The notes: a model not told the origin generated them from the letters alone. DNA of 49,900 nt from Paenibacillus contaminans (GCF_003285015.1 NZ_QMFB01000042.1:1-49900); one strand, 5' to 3'. Shown: positions 31,974-40,862, counted from the stretch's first letter. Made by a program: numbers and translations.

Positions 31974-32688
31974 ATTTTTTGACCGTATTCGTGACAAGCT
32001 TATAGCCTACGCCGCGAATCGAATCGATCTGCACCGATTGCTGGTTCATTTCCAGCTTCTTGCGCAAAGAGCTGACGTGAACGTCGACGGTACGTTGACC
32101 GCCTATATAATCGAAGCCCCAGACGATGTTCATCAGATCGTCGCGGGTAACGACTACGCCGGGCCGCTGCACGAGATAAAGCAGAACCTCGAACTCCTTC
32201 GGACGCAGCGGGATCGATTCCCCGCCGAGTATGACCTCATATTTCTCGGGATAAATGCGCAATTCGCCGACCGCGATCATTTTGTCCCCGCTGCCGCTCG
32301 TATCCGCGAGAAAGTCTTCCGGCTGCGTTCTGCGAAGCACGGCGGATACCCGGGCCAACATCTCGGCCACGCCGAACGGCTTCGTAATGTAGTCGTCCGC
32401 TCCGTAACGGAGGCCCTGCACGACTTCCTCCTCGGCATTCCGCGCCGTCAAAATAATGACCGGCGTCTTGACGCCCTTCTGACGCAGCTTCGACAACACC
32501 TCGAAGCCGTTCATTCCGGGCAGCATGATATCCAATATTATAAGATCATAGGCGGCCTGCAAAGCGGCTTGCAAGCCTTCTCCGCCATGATCGATCACCT
32601 TGATTTCATAGCCTTCCTGCGCCAAGTTATAGGACAACAGGCGGGCCAGCGTCGGTTCGTCTTCGATTACCAAAATGTTCTGCGACAT
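31972..32688 (-). CDS. phoP: Phosphate-response regulator PhoP
   Basis: This 238-residue OmpR/PhoB-type regulator has a receiver domain with acidic pocket E9/D10, phospho-acceptor D53 in LDIMLPG, then T and K (LTAR, ITKPF). A winged helix follows at about 140-235 (RPKEFEVLLYLVQRPG, RTVDVHVSSLRKKLE, IRGVGYKL). PhoP binds TTTACA-type repeats to activate phosphate-starvation genes. Identification rests on the kinase partner and the PHO boxes around it. It is the second gene of the unit, 60 bases after the kinase, the reverse of the B. subtilis phoP-phoR order. Confidence 0.93.
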   Translation of the reverse strand: MSQNILVIEDEPTLARLLSYNLAQEGYEIKVIDHGGEGLQAALQAAYDLIILDIMLPGMNGFEVLSKLRQKGVKTPVIILTARNAEEEVVQGLRYGADDYITKPFGVAEMLARVSAVLRRTQPEDFLADTSGSGDKMIAVGELRIYPEKYEVILGGESIPLRPKEFEVLLYLVQRPGVVVTRDDLMNIVWGFDYIGGQRTVDVHVSSLRKKLEMNQQSVQIDSIRGVGYKLVTNTVKK

Positions 32689-32748
32689 AGGGAAACCCCC
32701 AAAGTTTGATCTTACAGTGACAAGCCTATCATAATCGGGCTTTATCGT

Positions 32749-34545
32749 CTAGTGGATAACCGGGAGCTCGATCGTAAACCGCGAGCCGAGACCGACTTCG
32801 CTTTCCACCGAGATCGTGCCTTTGTGCAGCTCCACAAGATGCTTGACGATCGAAAGACCGAGGCCCGTTCCGCCTGAGCTGCGCGATCTCGCTTTGTCGA
32901 CGCGGTAAAACCGCTCGAAAATCCGCGGCAAATCCTTCTTCGGAATGCCCATTCCCGTGTCCGAAATGATAATCCGCACCCGCTCGTAGTCAACGTCCGG
33001 ATGAACGACTATAGGCTCCACTTGCACCTTCACTTTACCGCCTTCAGGGGTATAGTTGATCCCGTTCGACAGCAAATTAATTACGATTTGCCGCAGTCTG
33101 TCTTCATCCGCTTCGATGTAAATATCGTCGTCCACCTGCATGCTGAGCTCGATCCGCTTTTTATCCGCTTCCGCCTTCAGCATATGCAGCTGCCGATCGA
33201 CAAAGCTTTTCATTTCGACCGGCGAGAAATGCATCGGAATTCGTTTCGATTCGATTTTGGACAACTCCAGAATGTCGCCGATCAACCGATTGAGCCGCTC
33301 GCTCTCGTCGAATATGATTTGCAGAAACGATTTCGCCGTTTCCTTATCGTTCAGCGCTCCCGCCAGCAGCGTTTCGGCAAAGCCTTTGACGGCCGCGATC
33401 GGCGTCTTCAGCTCATGCGAAACATTCGCTACGAATTCGCTGCGCATCCGTTCCAATCGGCGCATGGCCGTAATGTCGTGCAGCACGATCAGTACGCCGG
33501 CCCATTCCCCATCCACATGAGACATCGGGCTCAAATTGACCTCGAGAATGCGCTCCTCCGGAAAGTAAAAAATAATTTCGTCGCGTATATGCTCATGCGA
33601 TTCGAAGCATTCGCCGATCATTTGCGTAAATTCGAACTGCTGCTTCGCTTGATCATACGGCTTCCCAAGCAGCTCCTCCGAAGAAAAGCCGAGAAACTCC
33701 TCCGCCGACCGGTTTAACAGAACGATCCGTTCCTCGCTGTCGATCATGACGACGCCGTTCATCATGTTTTCAAGCACGCTTTTCAAGCGGCCCTCGTCTT
33801 CCAAAATGCGGTTCACCTGCAGCTGCAAGCTATCGGCCATCGTATTGATCGCCTGTCCAAGCTGCCCGATTTCGTCGCGGTTGCGGATATTTACGCGCGA
33901 CCGGTAGTTCATATTCGATATTTGATGGGCGACCCGCGTAATCTTTTCCAGCGGTCTGGTCAAATTATGCGCGATCCGGAAGCTTATTATGCCCGCGATA
34001 ATAAACAGCACGAGCAAACCTCCAAGCAGCAGCATCCATAATTGCCGCACCTTCGCTTCGACATTCGCAAGCCCCGTCGCCAGTCTTATATAAGCCAGCT
34101 GCTTATCGCCGGACGCATCTACGCGAACCGCTACATAAAGCATATTCTGATCAAGCGTGTCGCTGTGGCGGATGAATGCCCCGACGCCCTCTTCCTGGGC
34201 CCGCATAATCTCTTGGCGGTTCAGATGGTTGTCCATCTCCTCCGGTTTGTGATCCGAATCGCCCAGCACTGTGCCGTCGGTGCGGATGAACGTGACGCGG
34301 GCGTCCGCCGACTCCTTCAAGTAGCGCGCCTGACCGCTGAAGTATTGCGTTAACTCGCTCTCGCTGCCGCTTTTGGACCAGTCGATCGTAGCCATAATGA
34401 TTCGGATTTCCCGCTGCATGCTTTCCTTCAAGGCGGAAATATACGTGTTTTCCAGGAGTTTCGCCGTAATCAGACCTGCTCCGAGCACGGACAATCCGAT
34501 CAGCAAAATAAATATAAAGGATACGCGCGTCCGGAATTTTCTCAT
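32749..34545 (-). CDS. phoR: Phosphate-sensor histidine kinase PhoR (PnpS-like)
   Basis: This 598-residue kinase has a first membrane helix (about 8-30), an extracellular sensor region of about 130 residues and a second helix (about 168-190). HAMP, a PAS domain (about 250-350, NGVVMIDSEERIVLLNRSAEEFLG), the H-box VANVSHELKTPIAAVKG and the ATPase (NLLSNGINYTPEGG, DTGMGIPKKDLPRIFERFYR, GGTGLGLSIVKH) follow. This layout matches PhoR/PnpS kinases that phosphorylate PhoP. GGAGGACGT precedes the ATG. The gene has a three-hexamer PHO box upstream, so the system is predicted to be autoregulated. It is the first gene of the unit. Confidence 0.93.
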   Translation of the reverse strand: MRKFRTRVSFIFILLIGLSVLGAGLITAKLLENTYISALKESMQREIRIIMATIDWSKSGSESELTQYFSGQARYLKESADARVTFIRTDGTVLGDSDHKPEEMDNHLNRQEIMRAQEEGVGAFIRHSDTLDQNMLYVAVRVDASGDKQLAYIRLATGLANVEAKVRQLWMLLLGGLLVLFIIAGIISFRIAHNLTRPLEKITRVAHQISNMNYRSRVNIRNRDEIGQLGQAINTMADSLQLQVNRILEDEGRLKSVLENMMNGVVMIDSEERIVLLNRSAEEFLGFSSEELLGKPYDQAKQQFEFTQMIGECFESHEHIRDEIIFYFPEERILEVNLSPMSHVDGEWAGVLIVLHDITAMRRLERMRSEFVANVSHELKTPIAAVKGFAETLLAGALNDKETAKSFLQIIFDESERLNRLIGDILELSKIESKRIPMHFSPVEMKSFVDRQLHMLKAEADKKRIELSMQVDDDIYIEADEDRLRQIVINLLSNGINYTPEGGKVKVQVEPIVVHPDVDYERVRIIISDTGMGIPKKDLPRIFERFYRVDKARSRSSGGTGLGLSIVKHLVELHKGTISVESEVGLGSRFTIELPVIH

Positions 34546-34623
34546 ACGTCCTCCTGTACGGTCTTATTCGCATCCCTCGCCGTTTCCGGCATACCCGGCT
34601 TTAACAGCGGCGGGCAGCCTAAC

Positions 34624-34655
34624 AGCAAAAGAGAACGGCACGTTTCGCGCCGCTC
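34624..34655 (-). terminator. Terminator-like hairpin before phoR
   Basis: On the minus strand GAGCGGC (34655-34649) pairs with GCCGTTC (34639-34633, one G-U pair), followed by TCTTTT. It lies at the predicted 5' end of the phoR mRNA. It could stop readthrough from the fumarase-transporter unit or act in the leader. Confidence 0.45.
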
Positions 34656-34660
34656 CCTTC

Positions 34661-34725
34661 ATCCTACCTTTACAATCCGCAAAAATCCAGCAGAGTACGT
34701 TAACGGAATGTAAATGTTGTGTAAA
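34661..34725 (-). promoter_or_regulatory. PHO box (three hexamers) and -10 of phoR-phoP
   Basis: On the minus strand TTTACA (34725-34720), TTTACA (34714-34709) and TTAACG (34703-34698) lie at 11-bp steps. The -10 hexamer TAGGAT (34666-34661) follows after 31 bases. It is the fullest PHO box in the window and starts 13 bases after the stop of the neighbouring transporter gene. Confidence 0.85.
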
Positions 34726-34738
34726 TGTTTGGCCGCGT

Positions 34739-35740
34739 TCAAACCGCCTTCTCTCCGGCTTGAGGAGGATTGGAGCTCCGCCCGATGCCGAATTTGGCGA
34801 CCAGCTTATGCATGATCGTCGCCATCGGCTGCTGGATCAGCGTCGAGATGACGACCGGCACCGCCGCCTTCGGCTCGAAATAACCGAGTCCCAGCACGAT
34901 ACCGAGCGAAATATTGCGCATTCCGGCGGCGTAAAGCAGCGTCACCGTCAGCTCGGGCTTGCGGAACAGCCATGCGCCCGCAAAGCCGAGTACGTAACAA
35001 ATGACAACAAGCAGAACAACAAGCGGAATCATCGCAGGCAAATCGTTCTTGAGCTCGTTCATAAAAGGCTCGATCGCCGCCGCGTTGATCGCGACGACGG
35101 CGAACATCGCGAGCTTAGAGGCGGGCCCGGCGACCGGCGCGGACCATGCCTTCGCTTTGGCGCGGCTCCAATGGTTCACGGTCACGCCGGCAATCGTCGG
35201 GATGACTACGATGATCAATAAATCCTTCATCACCTTCCAATGGTCGAACGAAAGATCCGCACCGAAAAACAAGCCGATCTCCGCAGGAACGACCAGCGGA
35301 CTAAGCGCCGAATCGAGCACGACCAGCGTTAGCGCGAGCGGAATATTGCCTTCGGCCATGCCGACCCACAGGATCGACGAGACACCCAGCGGGATGATCG
35401 CAAACAGAACGAAGCCGATGACGTAAGGCGAATCCGGACCGTAAACGGCCGCGCCCAAGCCATAAGCGGCAAGCGGCGCCGCAATATGCACCAGCATAAG
35501 CGTGACGAGCATGACAAGCGGCATCCGCATCGCCTGTTTCACCTGCAGAGGGCTGCAGCCCATCGCCATAACGAACGTCATGAAAGCGAACAAATACGGA
35601 GCCCACGCCGTATACTCGCGCAGCGGGCTCGGAAAAAGAAATCCCACTATCAACGATAGTGGAACGAAAATGAACATATACGATTCGAAAAAACCGTTCA
35701 GACGCAGTCCGGCCTGCGCCTTTCTGGAAGCGTTAAGCAT
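34739..35740 (-). CDS. BASS-family (bile acid:sodium symporter-like) transporter
   Basis: This 333-residue membrane protein has about nine or ten hydrophobic helices. It shows the family marks AFMTFVMAMGCSPLQVKQAM, FVLFAIIPLGVSSILWVGMAEGNIPLAL and TLLYAAGMRNISLGIVLGLGYF, each read in part. Despite the family name, members move organic acids such as pyruvate or pantothenate, and the ACR3 branch moves arsenite. No conserved ACR3 cysteine was identified, so an organic anion is more likely. The start lies eight bases after the fumarase stop, so the two form an operon, consistent with a C4-acid or related substrate. Confidence 0.87.
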   Translation of the reverse strand: MLNASRKAQAGLRLNGFFESYMFIFVPLSLIVGFLFPSPLREYTAWAPYLFAFMTFVMAMGCSPLQVKQAMRMPLVMLVTLMLVHIAAPLAAYGLGAAVYGPDSPYVIGFVLFAIIPLGVSSILWVGMAEGNIPLALTLVVLDSALSPLVVPAEIGLFFGADLSFDHWKVMKDLLIIVVIPTIAGVTVNHWSRAKAKAWSAPVAGPASKLAMFAVVAINAAAIEPFMNELKNDLPAMIPLVVLLVVICYVLGFAGAWLFRKPELTVTLLYAAGMRNISLGIVLGLGYFEPKAAVPVVISTLIQQPMATIMHKLVAKFGIGRSSNPPQAGEKAV

Positions 35741-35748
35741 AAAGCCTC

Positions 35749-37290
35749 TTATTTAAAAACCGTTTCTTTAAACGTTTCGAGCTTTTCAAGCGAATTTTTG
35801 TCCACTTCGGCGTGCAGGCTGTTGCCGTGCGAATCCATCGTGACGATCGCTGCAAAGCCTTCGCATTGCAAGTGCCACATCGCCTCCGGAATGCCGAATT
35901 CCATATAGTCGACGCCTTCAACCTTCTTGAGGCATTGCGCGTAGTATTGAGCCGCTCCGCCGATCGCGTTCAAATAGACGGCACCGTGATCCTGCAGCGC
36001 AGCAAGCGTTTTGGCGCCCATGCCGCCTTTGCCGATGACCGCGCGAATGCCGAACTTTTTGATGATATCGCCTTGGTAAGGCTCCTCGCGGATACTTGTC
36101 GTCGGTCCGGCAGCCTTCACCTGCCATTCGCCTTCCTCGGTCTTCACCATGACAGGTCCGCAGTGGTAAATGACGGAGCCGTTCAAATCGACCGGCGTAT
36201 CGTTATCCATCAAATATTTGTGCAGCGCATCGCGTCCCGTATGAATCAAGCCGTTGATGACGACAACGTCGCCCACGCGCAGCTCGCGGATTTGCTCTTC
36301 GCTGATCGGCGTTTGAAGGACGATTTCGCGGCGCTCGGACACAGGTGCGGCATCGGCTTGCGCCGTTTCGTCCTGCTCCATAGCCACATCGCTGCCGCGA
36401 TCGTAAGCCCAGCCGTTGATTTCGCCGGTTTCGGCATTCAGCAGTACGCCTTGACGCCGGAACGCCCAGCAGTTATAGGCTACCGAAACGAAAAAGCTGG
36501 CAGGCAAACGGTTCATCACGCCGACTTTACAGCCGAGCAGCGTCACTTGGCCGCCGAAGCCCATCGTTCCGATGCCGAGCTTGTTGGCATTATCCATCAC
36601 GTATTCTTCAAGCTTGCGCAGCTCCGGGTTCGGATTGACGTCGTCCGCCGTACGGAACAGCTGCTGCTTGGCGAGGTCGTAGCCGCTCGTCCGGTCTCCG
36701 CCGATGCCGACGCCGATAAAGCCCGCGCTGCAGCCTTGGCCCTGCGCTTGATATACCGCATGCATGATGCATTTGCGGATGCCGTCGAGATCGCGTCCCG
36801 CTTTGCCGAGGCCCGGAAGCTCGGCAGGCAGGCTGTACTGGATGTTTTTGTTCTCGCAGCCGCCGCCTTTAAGAATGAGCTTCACTTCGATATCGTCGCG
36901 CTCCCATTGCTCGAAGTGAATGACCGGCGTTCCCGGTCCGAGATTGTCTCCGCTGTTGGCGCCCGTCAGCGAATCGACGGAGTTCTCGCGCAGCTTGCCT
37001 TCTTTCGTCGCTTGGCTGACAGCTTGGAGAATTTGCTTTTTCATAATCAATTGGTTTGCTCCGACCGGAGTGTGTATAATGAATGTAGGCATGCCCGTAT
37101 CTTGGCAGATCGGCGATACGTTGGTTTCCGCCATCTCGATGTTGTTGGCAATGGTGGTTAACGATAACGCGGCACGCGTTCCTTGATCCTCTTGACGGCG
37201 CGCTTCGTTGATCGCTTTGCGGACGTCGGCCGGCAAATTGGTGGACGTTTCGACGATTAGCTTGTACACACTTTCCTGAAAATGCTTCAT
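35749..37290 (-). CDS. fumA: Class I fumarate hydratase, iron-sulfur type
   Basis: This 513-residue enzyme interconverts fumarate and malate. It has both regions fused: the alpha-type part (about 1-285) with cysteine segments SPICQDTG, GGCENKN and GQGCSAGFIGVGIGGDR that should bind a 4Fe-4S cluster, and the beta-type part (about 330-513) with GLIHTGRDALHKYL, YHCGPVM, AAGPTTSIRE and VIGKGGMG. The start at 37290 (MKHFQESVYKL) has AAGGGG upstream. The longer frame has no ribosome site. Oxygen-sensitive clusters make this class typical of low-oxygen or iron-replete growth. First gene of an operon with the BASS-type transporter. Confidence 0.95.
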   Translation of the reverse strand: MKHFQESVYKLIVETSTNLPADVRKAINEARRQEDQGTRAALSLTTIANNIEMAETNVSPICQDTGMPTFIIHTPVGANQLIMKKQILQAVSQATKEGKLRENSVDSLTGANSGDNLGPGTPVIHFEQWERDDIEVKLILKGGGCENKNIQYSLPAELPGLGKAGRDLDGIRKCIMHAVYQAQGQGCSAGFIGVGIGGDRTSGYDLAKQQLFRTADDVNPNPELRKLEEYVMDNANKLGIGTMGFGGQVTLLGCKVGVMNRLPASFFVSVAYNCWAFRRQGVLLNAETGEINGWAYDRGSDVAMEQDETAQADAAPVSERREIVLQTPISEEQIRELRVGDVVVINGLIHTGRDALHKYLMDNDTPVDLNGSVIYHCGPVMVKTEEGEWQVKAAGPTTSIREEPYQGDIIKKFGIRAVIGKGGMGAKTLAALQDHGAVYLNAIGGAAQYYAQCLKKVEGVDYMEFGIPEAMWHLQCEGFAAIVTMDSHGNSLHAEVDKNSLEKLETFKETVFK

Positions 37291-37600
37291 GAAGTAGTTG
37301 CCCCTTTCATTGTCTTTGCTCGTATATGCACTTATAATTACAAACATGGCACCGCCGCGTCATAAACTTCGGCATCAAATCTCTCAGCCAACGGGCGGAA
37401 ATCCGGCAATCATCAGCAAAAAACAACGGCACAAGCTTGTTGGCCGATTATATACCTTCATTATAGTTCCGCAAGCCGAAAAAGTACAGTTTCACGAGAG
37501 GCCCATAAGCTGCTTCGCACGCTAGCTGCGGCGGCTTCATTCTTCTTTTCGGCCTTATAGCATCTATTACTAGCAATTTTGGAAGAAAGCAGGATCGGGA
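37291..37600. other. Divergent spacer between fumarase and deacetylase genes
   Basis: No gene is seen in 310 bases. A possible plus-strand promoter is TTGGCC (37440-37445) with TATAGT (37462-37467), 16-bp spacing, about 130 bases before the deacetylase. Several TATA-like words on the minus strand near 37322-37345 could serve fumarase, but none has a good -35. Confidence 0.4.
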
Positions 37601-38803
37601 ATGATACGTAACGGAATTAGAAGCTTGCTCCTTTGCGCGGCCGTATTGACGACGGTTTTGACGACATTGAGCATGTTTAAGCCTGAGCATTTGTACCGCG
37701 ACCAAGTGGCCGTCCTCATGTACCACCACGTGCATGACGAAGCGCAGAGCTCGGGTACGATAACGACTGAGCTGTTTCAGGAGCAGCTCTCCTATTTGAA
37801 AAGCCAAGGCTACAACTTTATTACGCTGGACGACCTCAAGCGGTTTTTGAAAGGCGCGACCGTTCCGGAGAACGCGGTTCTCGTCACCTTCGATGACGGC
37901 TATGAAAGCTTTTATACGAACGCGTTTCCGATCCTAAAGAAGATGGACATCCCGGCGGTTAATTTCGCCATCACGGAAGATACCCTCGACCCGAAGTCCA
38001 GCTACATCCCGGCAATGTCGCGCGAAGAAATTCGCGATATGACCGCTCAGATGAGCACGATCGACGTTCAATGCCATACGCACGCCCTGCATGAAAAAAT
38101 CGACGGCGTAGCGGCGCTTACCGGCCGCATCAAGAACAGCGAAGGCAATACCGAGACGGAAGACCAATACAAGCAGCGCATCCTCGAAGATACGAAAATG
38201 TGCTTGAACACGCTGACCGGGCTGTATCCGCGTCCGATCGACTCGCTTGCCTATCCGTTCGGCATCTATAATAAAACCGCCGCTGGAATCGTTCACGAAG
38301 CAGGCGTTCAATATGCGTTTACGATACTGCCGAGGATGACGACGCGCGATACCGATCCGCTTAAAATTCCGCGCATTAACGCGGGAAGTCCGTACATAAC
38401 CCCGGAAGGCCTGCATAACATGATTATGCGGCGGGTGACTTCGGTCAACCATCCTTTCGATAAAGTCGGGCTTAGAGATACGCTTGAACAAATCGGCGGC
38501 GAGTTGACGGTCGATAAAAGCGACGGCAACAAAGTCATCAATTATAACGGGCAGGAGTGGAAAATCCTTCCCGGCGGCAGCGCCGTGCTGAAAGACAACG
38601 TCGAAATTCCGCTGTCCAAGCCGCTCAAAGTGGTCGGCAACCGAACCTTCATCAGCCTTGACGATTTGCAAAAGGTGCTCGGCGTGCAGATCGTTTACAA
38701 TGCCGAAACCCATACGTACACGGCCAAGCTGCCCGACGAAAGCGCAATCGATGCGGAGACGAAATCCGACAAGCAAACTTCCGGCAAATCCGGCGGGAAA
38801 TAA
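37601..38803 (+). CDS. Secreted polysaccharide deacetylase with C-terminal stalk domain
   Basis: This 400-residue protein has an N-terminal signal or anchor helix (about 7-24) and a NodB deacetylase domain at about 35-265. Metal and catalytic residues are in TFDDGYESFYTNAFP and QCHTHALHEK, of the IcaB/PgaB pattern, and SLAYPFGIYN follows. At the C-terminus about 60 residues (DNVEIPLSKPLKVVGNRTFISLDDLQKVLG, read in parts) resemble the copper amine oxidase N-terminal/stalk domain common on Paenibacillus surface proteins. It probably removes acetyl groups from an N-acetylglucosamine polymer outside the membrane. AGGATCGGGA precedes the ATG. Confidence 0.92.
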   Translation: MIRNGIRSLLLCAAVLTTVLTTLSMFKPEHLYRDQVAVLMYHHVHDEAQSSGTITTELFQEQLSYLKSQGYNFITLDDLKRFLKGATVPENAVLVTFDDGYESFYTNAFPILKKMDIPAVNFAITEDTLDPKSSYIPAMSREEIRDMTAQMSTIDVQCHTHALHEKIDGVAALTGRIKNSEGNTETEDQYKQRILEDTKMCLNTLTGLYPRPIDSLAYPFGIYNKTAAGIVHEAGVQYAFTILPRMTTRDTDPLKIPRINAGSPYITPEGLHNMIMRRVTSVNHPFDKVGLRDTLEQIGGELTVDKSDGNKVINYNGQEWKILPGGSAVLKDNVEIPLSKPLKVVGNRTFISLDDLQKVLGVQIVYNAETHTYTAKLPDESAIDAETKSDKQTSGKSGGK

Positions 38804-38823
38804 AATCGTTCCCGGCCGAAAAA

Positions 38824-38874
38824 AAGCCCCGCGTCTCCTATGCTGGTTCAGGCGAACGTGGGGCTTCATTTTAT
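38824..38874 (+). terminator. Terminator of the deacetylase gene
   Basis: AAGCCCCGCGT (38824-38834) pairs with ACGTGGGGCTT (38856-38866) with one mismatch, followed by a T-rich run. It ends 18 bases before the next start. Confidence 0.75.
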
Positions 38875-38892
38875 TCGTGAAAGGACTTGTTT

Positions 38893-39510
38893 ATGGATCA
38901 TCATTTTTTCGCCTATATGTATCGCCTTCGTTATATCAAACGGTGGAGTTTGATGCGCAATATCGTCGAGGAGAACGTTGCGGAGCATTCCTTCCACGTA
39001 GCGATCCTGACCCATATGCTGTGCACGATCGCCAACGAAGTATACGGCCGCGGCATTGCGACGGACAAAGCGGTCACGATGGCGCTGTTTCACGATACGA
39101 CAGAGGTGTTGACCGGCGACATTCCGACTCCCGTCAAGCACCATAACCCGCATATACTAAGCAGCTTCCGCTCGATCGAGCAGCTGGCGGCCGAGCGTCT
39201 TGTCGGCATGGTGCCCGAGGACCTGAGAGCCGTGTACGAGCCACTTGTCAAACATGCGCCGCAGCCGAGCGGACAAACTCCCGACCCCGCCGAGGTGGAG
39301 CTTAAAACGTACATCAAGGCGGCGGACTTGCTCGATGCCTATTTGAAATGCGTAACCGAGCTGTCAGCGGGGAACCGCGAATTCGCAGTCGCCAAAAAAC
39401 AAATCGAGCAGTCCATCGAATCGATGAATCTGCCCGAGATCGCTTATTTCCTTGAACATTTGGCGCCTAGCATGGAGAAAACGCTTGACGAGCTTACGGA
39501 AGAAAGCTAA
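38893..39510 (+). CDS. yfbR: 5'-deoxynucleotidase YfbR-type HD hydrolase
   Basis: This 205-residue HD-domain enzyme closely follows E. coli YfbR along its length: HHFFAYMYRLRYIKRW, EENVAEHSFHVAIL, ALFHDTTEVLTGDIPTPVKH and LDAYLKCVTELSAGNREF. The metal ligands are H in EHS, the HD pair in FHDTTEV and a later aspartate in KAADLLDA. It dephosphorylates deoxyribonucleoside 5'-monophosphates. ATG at 38893 was chosen for AAGGA seven bases upstream. A TTG six bases earlier lies too close to that site. Single gene between two terminators. Confidence 0.95.
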   Translation: MDHHFFAYMYRLRYIKRWSLMRNIVEENVAEHSFHVAILTHMLCTIANEVYGRGIATDKAVTMALFHDTTEVLTGDIPTPVKHHNPHILSSFRSIEQLAAERLVGMVPEDLRAVYEPLVKHAPQPSGQTPDPAEVELKTYIKAADLLDAYLKCVTELSAGNREFAVAKKQIEQSIESMNLPEIAYFLEHLAPSMEKTLDELTEES

Positions 39511-39545
39511 CGTCTTTTTGAAGCATTTGAAGCATGACCTGCCGC

Positions 39546-39576
39546 GCGGGGCCGTCAGCATAACGCCCCGCTTTTT
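39546..39576 (+). terminator. Terminator of yfbR
   Basis: GCGGGGC (39546-39552) pairs perfectly with GCCCCGC (39565-39571) and five T follow. Confidence 0.85.
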
Positions 39577-39592
39577 GCGTTGCAGGCTGATT

Positions 39593-40015
39593 TTAGAAGC
39601 TGTAGAACATAAGCACGATCAACGCAAGAAACAGGACGCCCGCGATCGAGCTGAATACGACAAACCGGTTCGTAATGGAATTGTCCACTTCTCCCCCGCC
39701 GCCCGCTTGCTGCTGAATCAGTCTCATCGGCTTGCCGAGCATGCCGGTGATGCCGCCGATCACGACGAACAAAATAATGACTTGCACGATCCAGGGAGTC
39801 GATACGTCGGCTTTGCTGATCAAATACCCTCCGGTCAGGAACTGAACGATCAACAGGATTTGCCCGATACGGTTAGCCGCGCGTAGGCTGTGGACGTACC
39901 CTTCGCGAACGGATGCGCTGAGCGTTGAAATGCGCATGGCAAGGAACGGCAGAATCAGGTAAAATCCCATGCCGATACCGCCCAGAAGATGCAAAAACAA
40001 GATGAATCTTACCAT
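39593..40015 (-). CDS. Small integral membrane protein, function unknown
   Basis: This 140-residue protein shows four hydrophobic segments (about 3-24, 48-68, 76-98 and 116-138). The second half has a short glycine-rich loop QQQAGGGGEVDN. The N-terminus MVRFILFLHLLGGIGMGFYL resembles small CopD/DUF2269-like membrane proteins, but no metal-binding or catalytic motif is clear and no function is assigned. ATG at 40015 was taken as the start. GGAGGTC lies 11 bases upstream, rather far, so an upstream start is possible. It lies on the minus strand downstream of the DedA gene, 108 bases apart, perhaps co-transcribed. Confidence 0.78.
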   Translation of the reverse strand: MVRFILFLHLLGGIGMGFYLILPFLAMRISTLSASVREGYVHSLRAANRIGQILLIVQFLTGGYLISKADVSTPWIVQVIILFVVIGGITGMLGKPMRLIQQQAGGGGEVDNSITNRFVVFSSIAGVLFLALIVLMFYSF

Positions 40016-40123
40016 TAGGAACACCGACCTCCGATCATCTTTTGAATGCCTTTTCAAATAGGGAGCTTCTTATGTATGGAGCTTTTCCTCCTCAGTATAG
40101 CGAATCCTCGTACGGCGGACAAC

Positions 40124-40735
40124 TCATTTTCGTTTGCCGAGCCATGCCGCGAGCTTGTCCCGATAGTAGAACGCTATATATGAAGCGGCAAACAAAACCG
40201 CTGCCCCGATCACATAAGGAGCATATCGCTCGAACTTCGCAAAAAGTTCTTCCCAGTGTGCGCCGAACAGCTTGCCGAGCCCGATGAAAAAAACGACCCA
40301 AAACGCCGCCCCCGAATACGCGTACAAAGCGAACGTTCTGAAAGGCAGTCGAATAATTCCGGCAAAATAACCGGTTATATGTCTCACTCCGGGTATGAAA
40401 TAAGCGGTGAACAACAGCGCATTCCCGTATTTGCCGAAGCGTTCTCGCGTTTTTTCCACCTTCGCCGGGGTAAGCAGCACCCATCTTCCATACCTTTCAA
40501 TGAATGGCATACCCAGAAAAAAACCGATCATATAAGTGATCGTCATGCCGACCGTCGTTCCCAGCATCGCGAACAGCATGCATACGACCCAATTCAAGCG
40601 GCCTGCGTAGGATAAATATCCGGCGTACGCCATCGTCGTTTCTCCCGGGAAAGGCAGCGCTATGAACTCCAGCATTAAGCCGAAAAAAAGTACATAATAG
40701 CCGTAAGCATCGAAAAGCTTATCGATATGTTCCAA
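40124..40735 (-). CDS. DedA-family membrane protein
   Basis: This 203-residue protein of the DedA/SNARE-associated family has LMLEFIALPFPGETTMAYAGYLSYAG near the N-terminus and a later F-x-R-x-x-P-x-x-R-type block reading TAYFIPGVRHITGYFAG. It has four to six membrane segments. DedA proteins flip undecaprenyl phosphate or phospholipids and support envelope and pH homeostasis. TTG at 40735 was chosen as start because GGGGGAG lies eight bases upstream and relatives begin at the equivalent MEHI. ATG at 40765 would place this site inside the gene. Confidence 0.92.
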   Translation of the reverse strand: MEHIDKLFDAYGYYVLFFGLMLEFIALPFPGETTMAYAGYLSYAGRLNWVVCMLFAMLGTTVGMTITYMIGFFLGMPFIERYGRWVLLTPAKVEKTRERFGKYGNALLFTAYFIPGVRHITGYFAGIIRLPFRTFALYAYSGAAFWVVFFIGLGKLFGAHWEELFAKFERYAPYVIGAAVLFAASYIAFYYRDKLAAWLGKRK

Positions 40736-40841
40736 CCGCGCTTCTCCCCCAACTATGCCGTTCATCGACAATTTCGCATCAACACATTTTACCACTATCT
40801 GTCTCAAAATAACATATGTTGCTTGAATAGCAGTTCTTATT

Positions 40842-40856
40842 TATAATAATTATAAT
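40842..40856. promoter_or_regulatory. PerR box upstream of the peroxiredoxin gene
   Basis: TTATAATAATTATAA matches the B. subtilis PerR consensus TTATAATnATTATAA at every defined position. It ends seven bases before the -35 hexamer of the peroxiredoxin promoter. PerR would release it on peroxide oxidation. Confidence 0.9.
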
Positions 40857-40862
40857 TTAGTA

